Of a DNA stretch of 64,000 nucleotides, positions 50,000 to 61,100 are shown piece by piece; the first letter of the stretch is position 1; every line of letters starts with the position of its first letter. Where the stretch lies: contig JARHVA010004251.1 of the NCBI GenBank assembly GCA_037957365.1, forward strand, positions 1,473,001-1,537,000, in the 5' to 3' direction. The position numbers and the translations under genes were made by a program. Under the pieces are notes generated by a model. The model had not been told where the DNA came from. It worked only from the letters and a program-made list of their open reading frames with translations, and made no database searches. This DNA is from Torreya grandis. Its lineage: Eukaryota; Streptophyta; Pinopsida; Cupressales; Taxaceae.

Positions 50000-52949
50000 T
50001 GTTGACAATTTTGACCCCATAGGTCAAATTTACATTCTTATCATTCAAATCTTTTTATGTCACTACAGTGGAAGGATCCAAGCAAGTTTTTGAGGTATTC
50101 GGAGTAATTATAGGGATAGGCCCAGAAGAGGCCAACACATATACATCTTTAACCTTTGGGCCAAGTGTTGGCATTCAATTTTTCCATTAGCAAAAGTTTT
50201 CCACAAAGAGCCCACGCTAAAAGAACAATGCCTATTTCTTTTGGAAGGAATTATTTTGGGTTTTGTCCTTTGTCTAATTCTTTCAAAATTGTTGTCTAAA
50301 GCATTTTTTTGAGACAACTTTCCTAAATGGTTCTTTTTGCATCTCTAAAAGGTTCTATCTCATTTTATCGAAAGACCATTTCCAAGTTTTGAGGGACCAT
50401 TTGCAAAAGTCTGAAGGTCATTTTATCTTTGAAAGGGTTCTTTTTTCAAACCTAAAGGTTTATTTTTGAAATTTCAAAGGATAAAATATAATTTTGTAAA
50501 GTCTTTTACCTTTTTAAAGGGTCCATTTCAAATATTTCAAAGGGTTCATTCCCTTTAGAAAAAGGGTCTTTTATAAAAGTTCTGATGACCATATCAAGAT
50601 TTTTGAAGGGCTCCTTCCCTTTGGAAAAGGCATTTTCATAAGCACAATTAGATACAACAAGAAAATCCAAGGGTGTATTTCATAATTTTAAAAGGGTTAT
50701 TTTTCTTATCAAAAGGACTTTTACACAATTTTGAAGGGTCACTTTCATTTCTTCTAAAAGATATGTTCACTTCGGGCAGGTTCTTTGCAAGGAGAAAAGG
50801 CACTTAATAGAAAAGACGAAGGGACATTTCAAAAACTTATGAAGGGAAGGTGGACTTTACAACAATGTTTAAGGGATACTTGCATCTCCGAAGGGTTCTT
50901 TTCAATTTCTCTAAAGGGTCACTAGCAAATCCAAAAGGGCATTTCAAAAGGGCAAAGGCACTTCACATATTTTTGAAGGATTTCCTTTAGAAAGGAAAAG
51001 TTTGAAAGACGTAGATAAGATAAATGAATTCATTCAAATAATTTATCTAAAGGAATGGTTTGAAGAAAGGGGAAGGCTGTGAAATCAAGAAAATTTGAAG
51101 GGAAAGGTCCAGACAAAAGTCCAAAAGTATTATTTTAGACAAATTATCTGAAAGAATTCATTTGGAGAACTTACCCTCAAGAAGGAAATGGTTTGAAGCT
51201 TGAAATAATTATTTTGGATAATTTATCCAAAGGAAATAAACAAGAGGAAAATGTAAAAAGAAATATAAATACAAAGAGGAAAGTTGTGGACAAAAAGTCT
51301 AAAGGAATTCCTTTAGACAAATTGTCTAAAATAATTCCTTTGAAAGACTTACTAGCAAAGAGTTTATTACAAAATGCCTGAGAGAATAAAATCTTTAGAG
51401 AAATTACCCATATGAAAGTGTTTGAAATGATGAAGACCCAAGAAGGATAAATCATAGACAATTTATCTGAAGATAAAATCTCAAAACTCTAAAGTGAACA
51501 GACAAAGACAAAAGTGAGAAAATCTCGATGATAAATTATCTAAAGAATAAATGCTCGATATGAAATAAGCATGTGGAAATCAACAAGGACAGAATAAAAA
51601 AACATACATAAAAGTGAAGAAATAACCTAGAGCAATACATGCAAAAGTTAATATCATAAGAACAAGAGACCAAGGAATTTCAAGGCGTTGACATGGATTT
51701 TTCATGCATGCTTCAGTTGTCAAAGATCTTTTTCATACAAGTAGGGATGAGTTGAAGTTGAGTAGTCTTTCACTTGAGTTAAAAATTTGACAAGTCATCC
51801 TTCTCTTTGGTTTTAATGTAATACAAATCTTTTCAACACTTTCAACTGGTTCAATTGGAGTTCTCCATTCAAGGTGTGGCATAGTTTTTATGCAAGGAAA
51901 GGTTCATTAGAGGTTGACTAGTCTTGAGTTCTAGTTGACTGGTTATCAGGTGCCACATCCACTCATAATTTCCATGTAATAGAGGACATTCTCATGTTCC
52001 AACTCAACTTCCAATTTTTTCAATCTTGAGTTGAGACATCTAAAGTTGGCATAGATTTCATGCATGGGGCATATTAGTCCAAGATGAGCTCACCATTCAT
52101 TTTCAATGCCAAAGAGCTTTTCATGCAACGCATAATACAAAAGAATATTATTTTTAGATGTCTTATTATCTTTGGACAAATGTAATTGGACTTGAGATGA
52201 TGTGGGAGTTAACCTCCTCTTCTGTTTTCAGCACCAATCTTTGGTTGTTGTGTCTTTTTCTATATAAGTTGGCTTTTTAGCCTTGAATTGTATCCTCTTT
52301 TTGGCAAGACCAAAATTCTACCAAAGATTGAGTTGTAACCTTTTTCATATTAATATAAGGGCTGTTTTCAATTTATATCTACTGGGATAGTGTATTTATG
52401 TCAGTGATTTTCACATGTGATAAAAAAATTCTTCCTTGACAAGTCTTGATTCTTTCCTAGTTACTAGTTGATCAAATTATGTAGGTCATGTTCTGTGTTT
52501 GATGTCCTTTGGCTAAAGTTACAGTGGATATAACTGGATGGTTAGTGCCTTTAATTTGTCCTATTATATCACCTTCATCAATTTTTAATCACCAAATAAA
52601 ACCTTTTCATGAAATACTTATGCATATTGGTCAATTGGATTTGAAAGTTCAACCTTTTTCTTGTCTAGTTCATGTTTTTAGGAGCTCAGATTGAGTGGAT
52701 CAACTCAAAATTTAGGTGTATCACCATCATTAGGTAGGATTTACTTTTAATTTTCTCTCTTCCCTTTTCCCTGGCATTATATAGTATAGAGTAGAGATCC
52801 TAATTGATACACCAAAGGGAGCTAGCCTTTAGAATCTAGAGATTCAATCCACTAATTAGGTCACCCACAACCTAAGATTATTTCCATATTTTAGTTGACT
52901 ATGAAGGCCTAAAACTACCTTCACAAGTGTATGATTCTGATTGACAATA
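50000..52949 (+). repeat. 3' LTR of element B (2950 bp)
   Basis: Matches 22479-25437. It is followed by GTAAC (52950-52954), the second copy of the target-site duplication. Confidence 0.92.
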
Positions 52950-52954
52950 GTAAC

Positions 52955-53180
52955 ATGTAGCAAATAAGGAGATATATTAGTTGGAATACCTTATAGAGGT
53001 GGAGGATGGATTCACACTAAGATTAGACAAGGCCAAAAAGAAGAAAAGCAAGAGTTTGGCAAAGAGAAAGGAACAAGAAAGGAGAAGTAGTAGTATTTTG
53101 AGTATGAAATACCATAATATGTTGAATTGGAAGGTAATAAAGAAGTTATAGCATGCAATTTTTCTCCCTCCTGGGGAGTA
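52955..53180 (+). mobile_element. 3' end of element A internal region, with polypurine tract
   Basis: The remaining ~226 bases of A's internal region after the B insertion. They contain Lys/Glu-rich coding-like sequence (AAGAAGAAAAGCAAGAG) and end in TCCTGGGGAGTA, a purine tract touching the LTR start TGATGCAGG at 53181. Confidence 0.7.
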
Positions 53181-55744
53181 TGATGCAGGAGCATCAAAGT
53201 AAGAACACATCATTTTTGAGTAAAGGTTAAAGTTAGTCAACCTTAGAATGAAAATGTATGAGAAGAGACCTTTTAAGGTTTATTTATTTCTTTAAGGTAA
53301 TTTAGGGTCACCAAGAGTCCTAGGAGTGAGTTTTGTGGGTGTTTGGAGTTTTCCCTCCAAAACCTATAATTTGAAAAAACTAAATATTGTCACTAAGACA
53401 AGAGTGACCAAATCATGGTAAAAGGTAGTCAAGAGAGAATATTGGTGCAAAGGGCCAAGAAAACTTTTAAAACGTTTTTTAATTCATATATTTCTATCTC
53501 ATAAGGTTAGGAGTTAGGTTTTAGTAATGTGACCAAAAAATACCTCGCATTGAAGTTATAATAAAAGAAGTATGTCTTGTAACTTCCATAAACAACCTTG
53601 AAGTTGGTTGAGAAGGAAAGTGGTACGTGAGTAGTAGTGTAGGAGAATGTGACCAAAAAATACCTCACATTGAAGTTATAATAAAAGAAGTATGTCTTGT
53701 AACTTCCATAAACAACCTTGAAGTTGGTTGAGAAGGAAAGTGGTACATGAGTAGTAGTGTAGGAGGAGAGAATAGGGAGAGAGATATCTCGAAGAAGAGA
53801 GAGGAGGACCTGAGAATGGAAAATTATACAAGACTCCTCAAGAAAACTAATAGAGTCCTATGATGGACTAAACATGTAATGTTTTGATGAATAAAATGAA
53901 TAAATAAAGAAATATTTCTGCATATTTATGTTCTTTAACTTAATTGGATGGTTGTGTATCATAAATTTTATTTATAAGGCCCTTGAGTACATAATCTTGT
54001 TGGTATCTTGTAAGGTTGTAGGTTTGAATAAGAGGACTGTAAGTTACAATCAAGGGAAAAGGAGAAAATTTGATGAGATTGGTGTAGTTTGGTGTAGGGA
54101 GGAATGATGCTCAATAATCTATAGGTAAGGATGAATAATTATCAAGTTTTAAAATATAATAAAGGACAAATCTTCATTATTAGTTGCCTTAAGAATGGAA
54201 CCCTATTGGTGTGTTGAAACTCTTTATTTGCTTGACTAGTGTGTGGCAAAGGAATACATTGAGAAAGTGAGTGTTGGTGAAGCAAGTAGGATTATTTTTA
54301 ATATATTTAATTGAATTAATATCTAGTAGTAAGGATTTAATGCTTAATTATCTTATTATTAAACCCACTCTGCTTAGAAACCCCTTTTTTATAATCAAGA
54401 GACCTTGTTGTATGATCAAGTGCCAAGTAGACAGAGTGATATTTGAAGGAGTTAGTGGTGGTATTTGGTTTCATAAGGCATTTACATGTTTCAAGGTGTA
54501 TAAACATAAACAACAAACTCTTTATATAGTCTTTAAACTTGTGATTTATACATAGTCCCTTGAGGTATCATGTAGTCCTATATTAGGACTCAGAATGTTG
54601 AGGTTTGAGGTGAACAAGCTTTAATATGTTAGAGAAGAGGACCATTGAGAATTAGAAATGTGATACAGTAATCATATAGACCTATAAAGGTGTTATAACT
54701 TTTTAAGGTGTCTTATAACTCAACACATGGTAATTTAGAAACTTCCTTGCCTTGCAAAGTCATCTTGTTATGCACATAATTTTGTATTTGGGTTAATTTT
54801 GAGAAAATGATTGTCAACAAAATGTTATATCCTAGTGGAGGAGTTGTATAAGGTTAAAAAATACCTATAGGTGGCCTTAAGTCCTCATTAAGTGACATAG
54901 AAACAAATATATTAAATTATATGACCTCTCACCCTGTGTAGGTGATCACCTAGGGTTTCAAACAAGAAAACCTCATAAGTAGAGTTTCAACCATTAAAAA
55001 TTGATGAAATATTGTAATATTACCTAACTTTATGTGATTAAATATAATAATTCTTTTTTTTGGTTAAGGGTCGTACAGTAAGGATTCTAGGTTTATGGGT
55101 GTGCTTAAGGGTTAATTAGTTCTTATTGAGGGATGGTTTACAAAAGAAGTGTAGTTTAGGTCTGGACTTAGGTCATGAAACTTGAGACACACCTATAAGG
55201 ATATATCATGTGGCTATAAGTGGGTTTAAATATTCATAATAGTTCCTGGTTTGATCAAACAAAGTGAAATTGCACAAAAAAAAACTACAAGCCTAAGGAG
55301 ACCATTGTGAGCCTTATGTGTGGAATTTAATGTTGAAGTGTGTTTGAGTACTTTTAAGGGGTTAATTAAGGTGTGATTTGAACTTTTAAGAAAATATATG
55401 AAAAAATATTGACTCCTTGAGACCTATATCAAGAATTGGTTCTTGAGACCTAAGAGAATTGTCTAGTGAGAAGCTACTGAAAGTATAAGAGGAAGTTTGG
55501 GATTGGAATGAGGTAGATAATTAATGTGAGGTACATGAGATAGGTATTAAACCATCAATAAGTGACTCTAAATGTCTAATAAATAGGAATTAGGCAAGGA
55601 GTCTATTAAGCATAGTGATCTAGAGAGAGAAACTAAATTGGTGTTAGAAGATTCAAGACAAACATATCATGAGAATGAGATATTTTTCAAAAACAAAACC
55701 ATGAGTAGATGATTTGGAAACTTGTTCCATGTGCCTCTTCATCA
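53181..55744 (+). repeat. 3' LTR of element A (~2.56 kb)
   Basis: Starts TGATGCAGGAGCATC and ends CTCTTCATCA. It aligns with 17396-19858 and is about 100 bp longer because of a 120 bp tandem duplication at 53529-53768. Confidence 0.85.
53529..53768. repeat. 120 bp tandem duplication in the A 3' LTR
   Basis: GTGACCAAAAAATACCTC.. at 53529 recurs at 53649 with only a few differences (CTCGCAT/CTCACAT, GTACGTG/GTACATG). The left LTR has a single copy at about 17739. Confidence 0.92.
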
Positions 55745-57621
55745 TATCCACATATCCCTCTACATACATTTTTGTTTCTACCATCATCACAAGAAAATGC
55801 AAAATCCCACCCAAAACATAGACCACCATCATAAAAAATATAGAAAAATAGACAAATTACCTCTAAGTGATGTGCCAAAGGTTCCATGGTGATCCTCCAG
55901 ACCTCCCCTATCCTTTTGTACCTTTTGAGAAATGTTCTATCTAGGCAAACCCTACATCTAGGGTTTCAAGTGGAGGGATGAGGATGATAAGTAATGCCTC
56001 ACTTGATTCCATTCTCTCACTATTACATTATTATCATTCTATTTAAAATATTTATTCTTGTGTTTTATTGGTACAATAGTGTTGATGTGCCTCTTTTCCT
56101 CTTTCACTATACAATATATTTTTAGTTCAGAGATTGTAAGATATCTAAAAAACATTAGTTTCATAAACTTAATTTACTCTATTGGTTTCCTATGCTATAA
56201 ATTAATTTTTTTAAAGTTTTACATTTAATTTTATAATATGTAATAATTTTGACATGTATGCTATGAATACAAAATCTTGACATACAGTGGGAAAGTAGAG
56301 AATTGTGTATTTGCCATAAAAATAAAACCATAACTTAGTGTTTTCAATTGAACATTATTTAGTAACATGAAAGAGATTATAAATCTTGAAAAACAATATA
56401 AGATTCAACTTTGTGACTTTTTTTATTATTTCATTGTTAGTTTTAAAAATACAATATATTTTTGTGTGGTTTTTTAAATTTTTAATAGATTTATACTTGA
56501 AAAGCATATAAATGAGGTTTAATTAAAATTTTGAACCATTGATGTTTAATTTTTAATGGATTTGAAATATAGATAGTGGTATAAAAATTCTTAGCATTTA
56601 ATTTGAACTTTTATAAATAAACTTAATAATCCCACTGCATACGTAATTTTTTTATGATTTGCAAAAAAAAGTTACCTTGTCAATAACTCAATGTTTTGTT
56701 TACACTACCTATATAGGTTTTTCAAAGTAAACATCTTTATGAAAAGATTAAATTAAATTAATCATAAAATTATGTGCATACTTAATTATATATTTACTTT
56801 ATTTAACATATCACATTTATCAAAACATAAAAAAAGGTATTATATAAATACAAGTATAAAAAAGAGGGAGCATGACATTCATGGTTTGCATGAATTTTAA
56901 TGTTCTTGGATCACCTTGAAGAGACATGATTTTATAGTTTTAAGATTTTCTTTCATTTATATCTTTCAATATCTGAATTAATTTAGACATGGTGGAGGTT
57001 TTAATCCAGGATGATGGCTCTAGTAATAGGGCTCAAGTGATAGAAACAATGAAGAAGTAAGAGACTCATGTGGCCTAATTTTTCTTGTGTAGTGGGCACA
57101 AGCAAATATTTATAGCACCCAAGGAGTGGGAGTGGGTGAAATAGAGTTGAACACCTAGGGTGTAACGAAATTATATGGTGTGGGTTTTTTGGTAAGTTAG
57201 GGTTTTGTAAAGCGAAAGAGTGTAAATTGATAGTTGTAAACCCATAACCACTAATCATGTCTCACCTTTTGTGCACAAAGGTTTAAGGAAAAAATATATT
57301 ATATTTGTAGTTTATGTGATTATGAAAAATGGATTTGTTTTTCCTCATATGGTGTGGAAATGAGCTATGGAGGGAGGAAAATATATGTTTTATGGTGATC
57401 TTGAGAAATGGCAAAGTGGTAGGGAAGGAAAAGGAAATACATAACATGTAAGTGGTGAAATATTTTAAGGAAAGTTGGGAATTGATGGTAAGTTTCAATT
57501 AAAAGGTATTTTAGTGATGGAATTGAATAAGTTTGCAAAAATTAATGTGCATATTTCATTGATATGTCATATCTATAAATGTAATCTATTACTTCCATTG
57601 AATTGTTTTAGTTACCTAATG

Positions 57622-57622
<1 letters not shown>
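55745..57622. other. Right flank of the nest, no gene seen
   Basis: AT-rich sequence with no recognised coding frame. Short - strand frames (55687-55887, 57001-57258) resemble nothing I know. Confidence 0.5.

Positions 57623-57666
<44 letters not shown>
57623..57666. repeat. (ATT)n microsatellite
   Basis: About 14 ATT units, followed by AT-rich sequence. Confidence 0.95.
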
Positions 57667-57667
<1 letters not shown>

Positions 57668-57782
57668 AATACATATATTATATTATTATAATATAATAAA
57701 TAATCATATTAATATATTAAATAACCCCATTAATGGATCAAGAGTAAACAAGGATAATTCTCATGCTCACATTATTGTCTCC

Positions 57783-58167
57783 TGGACTCCTCCCCTTGTG
57801 GGATTTTTTAAACTAATTTTTGATGGCAAAAACAAAGGTAATCCAAGAGCATATAAATTATGTGTATTATTAGGGATTTATTATTCTCTCTTATTATGAC
57901 TTTATTCAAAATATTAAAATAATGGTCATGGGCAATCAATTAGATCGTCAATGTGGGATTGAGAACCTGGTAATTGAAGGGGACTCCAAACTCATTATGG
58001 AATCCATTATTAATCATAAAATTAAGTCTTGGAGGCTAAAAAACATCCTTATTAGTTCTTGGACAAGTTTTTATGAATTATCATCTTGGTCTATCAACCA
58101 TTGCTATAGGGAATCTAATCAGTAGGCTATTTTTTTAGTAAACTAGGGGTTTGATCAAAAGAGTGAC
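57783..58167 (+). pseudogene. RNase H domain remnant of a plant LINE (non-LTR retrotransposon)
   Basis: WTPPLVGFFKLIFDGKNKGN (57783 on) matches the start of the RVT_3-type RNase H of plant LINEs, with the first catalytic Asp (FDG). After a frameshift near 57900 a second piece reads IENLVIEGDSKLIMESIINH, then KSWRLKNILISSWTSF and SWSINHCYRESNQ, with the GDS aspartate. The middle Glu segment is lost between the frames, and stops follow (TAG after ESNQ). No RT was found upstream, so this is a short 3' fragment. Confidence 0.75.
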
Positions 58168-61100
58168 CATATAATGGATAATCAATTAGAAAAGTGGTCA
58201 GGACTTGAATTTATTGATCAAATATAATCCCCATGGATATTAATCATTTCATATTTCTCATTATCTTTTATGTTGTGTGTTATTATTGTTATCATTATTG
58301 TGCATTCACTCTCACTATTGGCGAATGGGTTTGATGTGATCCTCAAGATTTGAGTGTTGTAGGTTAAATGGGGAAATTTTAAAATGGACATATCATTTTT
58401 AGATTGGTTGAGAAGGATATATAAAGTGGTGGTGGTCAAAAAATTAACTTATCTATGTAAAATGTGGCCTTTATCAAACTTATGCTCTATTTATGGGGTG
58501 AAAAATGGGAGATGTCTTTCAGGGTTGGTGTTTCTAATCATAGAATCTTTTTGATCCTATGGACACTAAGTATGGAGGTTTTGGATGAGAAAAAATTCAT
58601 CATAAGACCAAATTAGATGAAATATATATGTATGAATAAAATTAATGTGGGTGTAGATTCAATCTTTGTCAGTAATTTACTTCATACGATCAAAGATGGG
58701 AACATCTCATGCAAGGTGGTGGAGACATTGGTTTGGCTTGGGTTGATAGGTGGATTTATGCTTGGATTTAAATATTGTTGGTGAAATATGGATCTTCTCT
58801 TCCATTTTTAGGCTCTCAATGTTTGATTTTGATTCCCCTCTCTATCTTTAGAGATTTGGAAGCAAGGTATGTGAGATTACATGGTTTGTTATTGAATGTG
58901 TTAGATCCTCTTCCCTCTTTAGAGGGATTTTTTTGAAAATTTGAGTCAAATAAGTTGGTGTTGGTAGTTTTTTTTATATTGTATTTCTACAATGATAGAG
59001 GCATGGAGGTGGAAATACAATATGTGAATGGTAGGTGAGTTGGCAAGGAAATTTTTCTTATAAATTTGTCACCTATCATGTGGTATTTGTCCAATGGTGG
59101 ATGTTATTGGAATTAATGAGTATTTATTCCATAAAAAAAGACTTGGGAAGAATTTGAGAAGTCATTAATGGGTGGAGGCTTGACTTGTAAGTAAACATCT
59201 AATACACCTTTTGTCCGTGTTCTAGTTCAAGGGAGTGCTAATTTTGATAGTAGAAAAAGGATTAGATGTCATTAGGTTTTGTATTTTGGGAAAATGTAGT
59301 GAAAATATGATGATGAGGTGGGTGCCAACTTGGTATTGGGGGTTTGACCCTCTTCTCTATTGTTAATTCTAGCTATAATGGATATCCCAACCCTAGTTTA
59401 ACTAGGTTGGGACGTTCTTTTTGGTGTCATGTCATATTAGTTGGCCCTATGTATTTTATTTATCAGTCTCCTTACGACCTTTTTTCCCTAGTTTTTATGG
59501 GTTACCCTTTACTTTGGGGTAAGCTTTTGGTTGGAATGGTTTAGTTTTTACTCCTAACCTTCCTCTTTTCATGAAATTTATATATTTATGGGTGAGGGCC
59601 CCCTTTTTAACCCTCAAATCAATCTAAAAAAATATAATATTCAATATATTATTAATATAATAATATTATATACATATATATATATAATATTATTATTATA
59701 TAATATCTAATATTTTTATATATTAATATATAATTACATTATATGTTATATAATATTAATATAGTATAGTATTATAATTAATAATATTATAGTATACTAT
59801 GGGGATGAAAAATGGAGATGGCTCCAAATTATCTAGTAATCTCTATTTGGACATAAATTTGGCTAAATCATATTCAGGAAATGTTTGTAATAATGTCATA
59901 TCACATGCGACAAAGAGATATTTGGTGGCATCCCAAACACATGTCTCATCAAACCTAATAGTAAAAGAGATAACCATTATGAAAACTTATTTCTATTGTC
60001 CCAACTAATACACATTGCACCTTTCTAACAAGTGGAATTATATGTGGATGTTAAACCTCATACATTTAACAATTCCAAAATTTATGGTGAAAATAGTGAG
60101 GTTGGTCATGGGATTAAATCACCACAAGTCTTATCTAGTGCATTTTCTATGGGTTTTGAGTGTTGAGTTCAATTAGGTCTGGTTGTCGATAGTAATTTAA
60201 ATTAGTGGTTTGAAACTTGAATGTAAATTTTTCCAATATGAGATGCATTTTCTATGCATTTTATTTAAACATCAATAGCCTTTCACTTTATATAATTTGT
60301 GGGGTCTTTGTATATGTATTCAATACAAAAATAATAGAGTAAAATAAAGAAGTGAAAAAGGGCTTAAATTTTTTGTAGATAAAATGCAAAATTATCTAGA
60401 AGCACGGTAGAGGGATTGTGAAGAGTAAGTATAAAGGTATTAATGTGAATGAAAATGAGATTGAGCCTTTAAATAATCACCTAAATAAGGAATTGAATTC
60501 AAATATTTTCATGGAAGCCATCAATAAGGTGAGATATTGTACAAATGGCCTCATCAATACAAGCTTGACAAGCCCAAGGTAAGAAAATAAAATGCTTGTT
60601 TACATTTATAATATAAAATTATAATTAACCTTGAAATATATTCAAATGATATTTCATGCTATATAATATGTTTATTTTACATTTATGACTAAAATTTTTC
60701 AATTCAATGTAGGTTTTATTCATTTATTGACTTTAATTTTTAATTTTAATTTTAATTTTTGGTAGCTGATAATTTTGCTTCCAAAAAAATGTTTTCCCCT
60801 GATGTAAATTATGAATGGCCCCATCATAATTTGATAAAAAGGATGAATACCAATAAAATAATTAAAAGTGGCTTACCAATTATGGGATCAACAAAATTGT
60901 TGGCTAAATATCCATCTATTAGAAATGGTGGGGTATATAAATGAATAAATAAATAGTGAAAAAAGTGTAGTTATAGAGTCTTTAATTATTATTTAGCTTT
61001 TTGATCATTTTTCCATAGATTGTGAGTTCAATTTTTAACAAAGAGTTGAATATGTCATTTCCATTTACATAATTATCATGTGTGTGCAATGATTGATGGG

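Larger units (their letters stand above)
22479..52949 (+). mobile_element. Element B: non-autonomous LTR retrotransposon inserted in A
   Basis: LTRs at 22479-25437 and 50000-52949 are almost equal in length (2959 and 2950 bp). The 5 bp GTAAC occurs immediately outside both (22474-22478 and 52950-52954), an exact target-site duplication. The internal region, without the C+D insertion, is only about 2.04 kb and encodes a decayed protein without pol domains. The long LTRs and short internal region resemble the large-retrotransposon-derivative (LARD) class. A primer site shared with D suggests it relied on a Tat-type helper (inference). Confidence 0.88.
17396..55744 (+). mobile_element. Element A: non-autonomous LTR retrotransposon, outermost of four nested elements
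   Basis: Two long direct repeats (17396-19858 and 53181-55744) bracket an internal region that is about 2.85 kb long once the inserted element B (22479-52949) is discounted. A polypurine tract touches the right LTR, which puts the element on the + strand. The internal region encodes only a decayed, charged, gag-like protein; no pol domain is seen. The bases next to the two LTRs (GACCC and TATCC) are not a clean target-site duplication, as expected for an old insertion. Confidence 0.8.

Noticed and set aside
59344..59544. 66-residue + strand frame
   Set aside because: No resemblance to a known protein; stop-to-stop length is within chance for this composition.
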